The translations under genes were made by a program, and so were the position numbers. From Actinoallomurus liliacearum (GTDB lineage Bacteria > Actinomycetota > Actinomycetes > Streptosporangiales > Streptosporangiaceae): 64,000 bases of DNA. The DNA lies in NCBI RefSeq assembly GCF_039542035.1, contig NZ_BAABHJ010000041.1, forward strand, positions 62,001 to 126,000. Direction: 5' to 3'. Numbering within the stretch: position 1 is the stretch's first letter; each line of letters starts with the position of its first letter. Of this stretch, positions 60,130 through 64,000 are shown in pieces. Under the pieces are notes generated by a model. The model was not told the DNA's origin and made no database searches. It saw only the letters and a program-made list of their open reading frames with translations.

Positions 60130-61598
60130 GAGGTCGGGGGACAGGAACGAGCGGTTCAAAGACGTTTCAGATCAAGACAGGCGCGCAACCGTCTGGGCAT
60201 CCCGGCAATTACCACTACAGCCAGATACAGACCCTGCTCGAGGCGACGAAGCACGAGAACGTGTCCGCGGCCGGTGCGGCGTTCAACGACGCGGCCAGGA
60301 TCGTGGGAATGGTCGCTCATGAGTTGTATCTGGTCGGGACCAAGCTGTCGGAGAAGTGGGAGGGCTCCGATGCCGATGCGGCGCAGAAGGCGCTCGGACA
60401 GCTCTATGCGACCGCGAACGAGCTGTTCGGACGCAGCCAGCAGGCCGGTGCCGCACTACAGACATACGGCGCGGCGTTGAGCCAGTTCAAGGGGCTGCAA
60501 TGGCCGAACTGGCCGACCGGCGGAGCCAGCCCGGTCGAGGACGAAAAACGTCAGCAGGTCGCTGAGCAGGTGATGCGGGCCGTCAACAACCAGATCACCA
60601 CGGCCTGGAAGTCCATGCCGGACAAGGTGCAACAGAACCTGCCCAATCTTGATCATCCTCACGGTACGCCCTACAGCCCCGACCCGGGTTCTCCCGGAGT
60701 GGGCGGCGGCCGTGTCGGCGGTGGTGGTATGCCGAAGGGCGGCCATCTGCCGCACTCGCCACGCTTGCCGCACACGCCGAAGGGAAGTGGGAGCGACCTT
60801 CCCCCGATCCCGAAAGACGGGCATGGTGCGGACCTCGCCGGCGGCGGCCTTCCTACGGGCAGCGGATTGGGCACCACCCTTCCGCCCACCGGGAGCCCCT
60901 TGCCCTCAGGCCTGTCCAGTGGAACCCCTTCACTCCCCGGTGGAGGTCCGACGCTGGGCGGTATCGGAGGACCGTCGCTGCTTCCGAACCCCGGCGCGCT
61001 TCCTCGAGGTGGTGCGGGCTCCGGCAGAGTGCCGTCGGAATCCGGGTTGAGCAGCGAGGAGACGGCGGCCGCCCGCGCCGCCGCAGTCGAAGAGTCCGAG
61101 GCGTCGCAGGCGGCACGCGGAGCGATGGGGGCACCCGGCGCGCCGGGCGGCGCGGCCGGGACAACGGAAAGCGAACGTGAGCGCACGACGTGGCTCGCCG
61201 AAGAAGAGGCGACCTGGGGCGCTGAGGAGGACGTCATCGGCCAGGCGCTCGGGACGCCGGCCGCCGGGTCCGCCGGTGAGTCGGAGACCGAATTGCGGCG
61301 GAGGAACTGGCTGGGCGAAGACGAGGACGTCTGGACTGGAGGAGCGACAGCGGGGTCGGGCACGATCGGTGAGGCGCCGCCGCGGCGCGCTGAAGCGGAC
61401 GCCGATGAGGCACTCGAAGTGGTCGAGGAGTTCGACATTTTGGATCCCGGGCGCCTTCAGGAACTGCTGGACGTCATTGTCGCTCCCGACGGGGAGACGG
61501 CGAGTACCTCTAAGAGCGCGTCCGGTGGGTCCCCTGGCCTTCTGGACGACCTGGGCGTCGAAGAGGTCAATGACATCGACCGGCTGCTGAATGGCTAG
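60126..61598 (+). CDS. WXG/PPE-like T7SS substrate with Gly/Pro-rich tail
   Basis: 490 residues, TTG start overlapping the previous stop (TTGA); no in-frame ATG or GTG lies early enough to replace it. Residues 25-165 are a helical hairpin domain (YHYSQIQTLLEATKHENV, GAAFNDAARIVGMVAHEL) with a W-x-G turn KWEGSDADAA (W78-G80). Residues 190-310 are a Gly/Pro/Ser/Leu-rich low-complexity linker, followed by an acidic C-terminal region with repeated TWLAEEEATWG / NWLGEDEDVW units. It is a probable substrate of the secretion system encoded here. Confidence 0.8.
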   Translation: MRGRGTGTSGSKTFQIKTGAQPSGHPGNYHYSQIQTLLEATKHENVSAAGAAFNDAARIVGMVAHELYLVGTKLSEKWEGSDADAAQKALGQLYATANELFGRSQQAGAALQTYGAALSQFKGLQWPNWPTGGASPVEDEKRQQVAEQVMRAVNNQITTAWKSMPDKVQQNLPNLDHPHGTPYSPDPGSPGVGGGRVGGGGMPKGGHLPHSPRLPHTPKGSGSDLPPIPKDGHGADLAGGGLPTGSGLGTTLPPTGSPLPSGLSSGTPSLPGGGPTLGGIGGPSLLPNPGALPRGGAGSGRVPSESGLSSEETAAARAAAVEESEASQAARGAMGAPGAPGGAAGTTESERERTTWLAEEEATWGAEEDVIGQALGTPAAGSAGESETELRRRNWLGEDEDVWTGGATAGSGTIGEAPPRRAEADADEALEVVEEFDILDPGRLQELLDVIVAPDGETASTSKSASGGSPGLLDDLGVEEVNDIDRLLNG

Positions 61599-62796
61599 GC
61601 TGGCCGCGCCCTGGGTCCGACGTGTCCTCGCGACCGTCGGAGTGGTGGCGGTCACCTTCACCGCGACACCCGTCGCCGGGGCGACACCTCAGCCCCGCGA
61701 CGAGGAGTGGTGGTTCTCCACCTGGGACATCCAGAAGAAGGTCTGGCCGCTTACTACCGGCCGCGGCGTTACCGTCGCGGTGCTCGACACAGGGGTGAAC
61801 GCCAAACTTCCCGACCTGGCGGGTGCCGTGTTGCCCGGCACCGACCTGACGGGACGCAAGGACGACGGACGCATCGATTTCGACACCGCGGGTGGTGGAC
61901 ACGGGACCGGGATGGCCGCCCTGATCGCGGGCCAGGGCCCGACGATGGTGGGAGTGGCGCCAGGAGCCAGGATCCTGCCGATCACCATGTTCCGGGCCCA
62001 CGCGAACTTCAGCGGTGGCGACGCCCAGGCGAACGGCATCCGTTATGCGGTCGACCATGGAGCCAAGGTGATCAGCATGTCCACCGGCGGGGTGAGTCCC
62101 GATGGCCCGCTTCGATGCGACTACTACATTCAGGGCGCCGTGGACTACGCGATCAAGCATGACGTTGTTCTGGTCGCAGCCGCCGGAAACGACGGGAACA
62201 CCACGAACGCTCCCGCGTCTCCGACATCTTGCCCAGGCGTTCTCGGCGTCGGTGCCGTCGATTACCAGGCGAGACCGTGGGTGCAGACGGCGCGGCAGCC
62301 CTATGTCGTCGTCGCCGCGCCGGGAGTGGACACAGGATCGATCGGCCGGGCCGGAGTGTTCAGCAACGCCTCCGGGACCAGCACGTCGACCGCGCTGACG
62401 GCCGGAGCGGTGGCGCTGATGCGGGCCAGATTCCCGAAGATGTCGGGGCGGGAGGTCGTGCAGCGGATCATCGCCTCGGCGATCGACACCGGTTCCCGCG
62501 GCGTCGACCTCCAGACGGGCTATGGCCTGATCCGCCCGTACCATGCGCTGACCGACCGGGTGCCCGCGAACGCGCCGAACCCGGTCTACGAGCGCTGGGA
62601 CAAGGAGCAGCAGAGCAGCGCGACCGCTAAACCGTCCACGACCTCCTCGGCCCCCCATTCGGTCGTGGCGAAGCCACACCGCGGATCCGGCGGCTTCTCG
62701 CCGATCCTGTACGCGGTCGGAGGGATCGCGGTTCTCTCACTGGTAGCCGGTATCGGTGTGGTCGTACTCCGCCGTAGGCGGCAATTTCTCTCATGA
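61591..62796 (+). CDS. mycP: Type VII secretion-associated serine protease (mycosin)
   Basis: 401 residues, ATG overlapping the PPE-like gene's stop. Signal peptide (VRRVLATVGVVAVTFTATPVAGA), subtilisin-type triad D66 (VLDTGVN), H104 (GGGHGTG) and S264 (SGTSTSTAL), and a C-terminal membrane segment (ILYAVGGIAVLSLVAGIGVVVL) after a Ser/Pro linker. The arrangement matches mycosins, which are bound to the ESX membrane complex and are needed for secretion. It anchors the identification of the cluster as T7SS. Confidence 0.94.
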   Translation: MARLAAPWVRRVLATVGVVAVTFTATPVAGATPQPRDEEWWFSTWDIQKKVWPLTTGRGVTVAVLDTGVNAKLPDLAGAVLPGTDLTGRKDDGRIDFDTAGGGHGTGMAALIAGQGPTMVGVAPGARILPITMFRAHANFSGGDAQANGIRYAVDHGAKVISMSTGGVSPDGPLRCDYYIQGAVDYAIKHDVVLVAAAGNDGNTTNAPASPTSCPGVLGVGAVDYQARPWVQTARQPYVVVAAPGVDTGSIGRAGVFSNASGTSTSTALTAGAVALMRARFPKMSGREVVQRIIASAIDTGSRGVDLQTGYGLIRPYHALTDRVPANAPNPVYERWDKEQQSSATAKPSTTSSAPHSVVAKPHRGSGGFSPILYAVGGIAVLSLVAGIGVVVLRRRRQFLS

Positions 62797-62812
62797 TGGT
62801 GGAGGATGGCGA

Positions 62813-63181
62813 ATGGGACGGCAGAAGAGGCCATTGCCGCCGGGTTATGGGCTGAAGCTGAGGCAACTCCAGAAGAGGAGCAAGGAGGATCTGCGGAAGC
62901 AGGTCGCCTTTGCGGTGTTCTTCTTCACCGCGTTGTTCCTGGTGCCCGGCGTAGTGACTTTCGCGAGCGGTGCGTCACCCAAAATTTCGGTCCGCCTGCT
63001 GCCCGTTTGGGGGCTGCTGGTCATCATCATCGGCCTTATGATCGCTGCCAACATCCTCGCCGTCATGTCCCTGAATGGATCGGCGGATGAGCGTCGCAAG
63101 AACCGCTTGTCCCTGATCGCATTCTGTCTTCTGGTGGCGGCGTACGTGTTTATCGCCATCGTTGGGTCTATTTACACCTGA
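62813..63181 (+). CDS. Three-TM membrane protein in the T7SS cluster
   Basis: 122 residues from ATG 62813 with GGAGG eight bases upstream. After a basic N-terminus (RQKRPLPPGYGLKLRQLQK) there are three hydrophobic segments (VFFFTALFLVPGVVTFA, LPVWGLLVIIIGLMIAANIL, IAFCLLVAAYVFIAIVG). Not similar to EccB-EccE as far as I can see. Possibly an accessory component of the secretion machinery. Confidence 0.8.
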   Translation: MGRQKRPLPPGYGLKLRQLQKRSKEDLRKQVAFAVFFFTALFLVPGVVTFASGASPKISVRLLPVWGLLVIIIGLMIAANILAVMSLNGSADERRKNRLSLIAFCLLVAAYVFIAIVGSIYT

Positions 63182-63208
63182 CCCGTTACTTAGATTAGGG
63201 GTCTTAGT

Positions 63209-64000
63209 ATGGTCACTCTCGCCGTACGCCCGGCTGACCTCGAGCACTATGGTGCCATGGTCTCGCGCGTCGGGACGGCCGCGAAGAAAGCACAGTCGTA
63301 CGTCGATGAGCACGGCGCGGATTTCGGCGGCATGTCCGGGCGGATCTGGACCCTGATCTCCGGTTCGCAGGATCGCACCATCGGTGCGGTGAACAAGATG
63401 CTCAGGCATCTCGAGGAGATCTCCAGCACCTCCAACGGAGGTCTGAGGGGCGCGGCTAAGTATTACCGGACGACGGAACACGCCACTGCTGCCAGGGTCG
63501 ATGCGGCCTATCCGGAGAGGCGCTCCACGCCATCGGAGAGAGACCTGACCATGTCCCACTATCAAGATCTGACCGGCATGCCGCTCGCGACCCACAACTT
63601 TGCTGACGCAAACGATGCGCTGGCCACCCTGACGGAGCCCGAGACCGCGGAGCTCGGGCCGTTCCAGAAGTTCGTCAACAACCCCGGCGGTGTCTTCGAC
63701 TACCTCAGCCCGTCGAATGCGGCGTGCAAGGTGATCGAGCTCCTCATCGGACACGATCCGATCGAGTGGTTCCTGGAGTGGTTCGACGGCGACTGGAAGA
63801 AGTGCTACGAGTGTGGCGGCGCTCTGGAGAACGTCGGCAAGATGATGGGGGTGATCTCCACCAACACGGTGAAAGGCGCCAACGAGCTACACGGCACATG
63901 GTCGGGCAACGCCGCCGACGCCGCATGGGAATACTTCGACGGTTTCAGCGAGGCGGCCGGCGAACAGCAGGAGGTGCTGTCCCAGCTTGGCGAAAGATAC
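63209..64000 (+). CDS. T7SS substrate-like protein with WXG motif (runs off right edge)
   Basis: 264 codons from ATG 63209, open at the window end. N-terminal region is helical (VRPADLEHYGAMVSRVGTAA...AVNKMLRHLEEISSTS) and there is a W-x-G turn at 231-233 (WSGNAADAAWEYFDGF), as in ESX-type proteins. Between them lies a middle part with CKVIELLIGHDPIEWFL and two Cys (KCYECGG). A C-terminal toxin or other effector domain could follow beyond the window. No strong ribosome site is visible (TTAGGGG about six bases upstream). Confidence 0.75.
   Translation, partial: MVTLAVRPADLEHYGAMVSRVGTAAKKAQSYVDEHGADFGGMSGRIWTLISGSQDRTIGAVNKMLRHLEEISSTSNGGLRGAAKYYRTTEHATAARVDAAYPERRSTPSERDLTMSHYQDLTGMPLATHNFADANDALATLTEPETAELGPFQKFVNNPGGVFDYLSPSNAACKVIELLIGHDPIEWFLEWFDGDWKKCYECGGALENVGKMMGVISTNTVKGANELHGTWSGNAADAAWEYFDGFSEAAGEQQEVLSQLGERY

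Noticed and set aside
1..64000. CRISPR arrays, tRNA or rRNA genes, and intact insertion sequences
   Set aside because: Looked for regularly spaced repeats, cloverleaf-type sequences and transposase motifs with terminal repeats. None was found by eye.

Overview
The window is chromosomal DNA from a very high-GC actinobacterium. Supporting signs are roughly 70 percent GC in most genes, frequent GTG starts, Scr1-type XRE regulators, DUF397, DUF6082 and DUF6879 proteins, an ECF41 sigma factor and a type VII secretion locus with a mycosin. Streptosporangiales (Thermomonosporaceae or Streptosporangiaceae) is my best guess, but no marker gene fixes the family. The palindrome CGTACG is conspicuously frequent in the native-looking genes.

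Region 1 (1-40 kb) is a dense accessory island of DNA-processing genes that looks like a defence island. In order it holds: an edge gene with a helix-hairpin-helix motif; an HNH nuclease; a three-gene unit of a DUF1998 helicase-nuclease fusion, a SNF2 helicase and a 1379-residue adenine methyltransferase (DISARM-like parts in an unusual arrangement); an Scr1-type regulator; a Nudix protein plus an unknown partner, divergent across a perfect palindrome from an HTH-HsdM/HsdS/small-membrane-protein operon without HsdR; a lower-GC DUF4365 protein between two degenerate direct repeats; a second DUF4365 nuclease with a partner; a helicase with a RelE-like N-terminus followed by a GmrSD-type DUF262/HNH enzyme; a Cys-cluster HTH protein between two decayed restriction genes; a pseudokinase / UPF1-like helicase / winged-helix operon (Mokosh-like parts); and a sulfur-binding-domain HNH enzyme of the ScoMcrA type with a decayed paralogue 8 kb away.

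Region 2 (40-56 kb) is more ordinary actinobacterial chromosome: an EEP-family protein, an SDR, a PAS-SpoIIE phosphatase, secreted or lipid-anchored proteins, an anti-sigma-like ATPase with a truncated DUF397, DUF6082 and DUF6879 proteins, an SH3 secreted protein with a strong terminator, a propeller/HEAT protein, and an NDH-2-like oxidoreductase next to its ECF41 sigma factor. The exception is 48483-50249, which encodes a Swt1-like HEPN ribonuclease domain fused to a Rho homologue whose ATPase residues (Walker A Lys, arginine finger) are replaced. This is the most striking gene in the window.

Region 3 (56-64 kb) starts with a STAND-like AAA ATPase and a membrane-anchored type 1 periplasmic-binding-fold protein. 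It continues into a type VII secretion cluster: a small protein, a WXG/PPE-like protein with a Gly/Pro-rich tail, a mycosin protease, a three-TM protein, and a WXG-motif protein running off the right edge.

No rRNA, tRNA, CRISPR array or intact insertion sequence was seen. Functional statements rest on motifs read by eye; no database search was possible.
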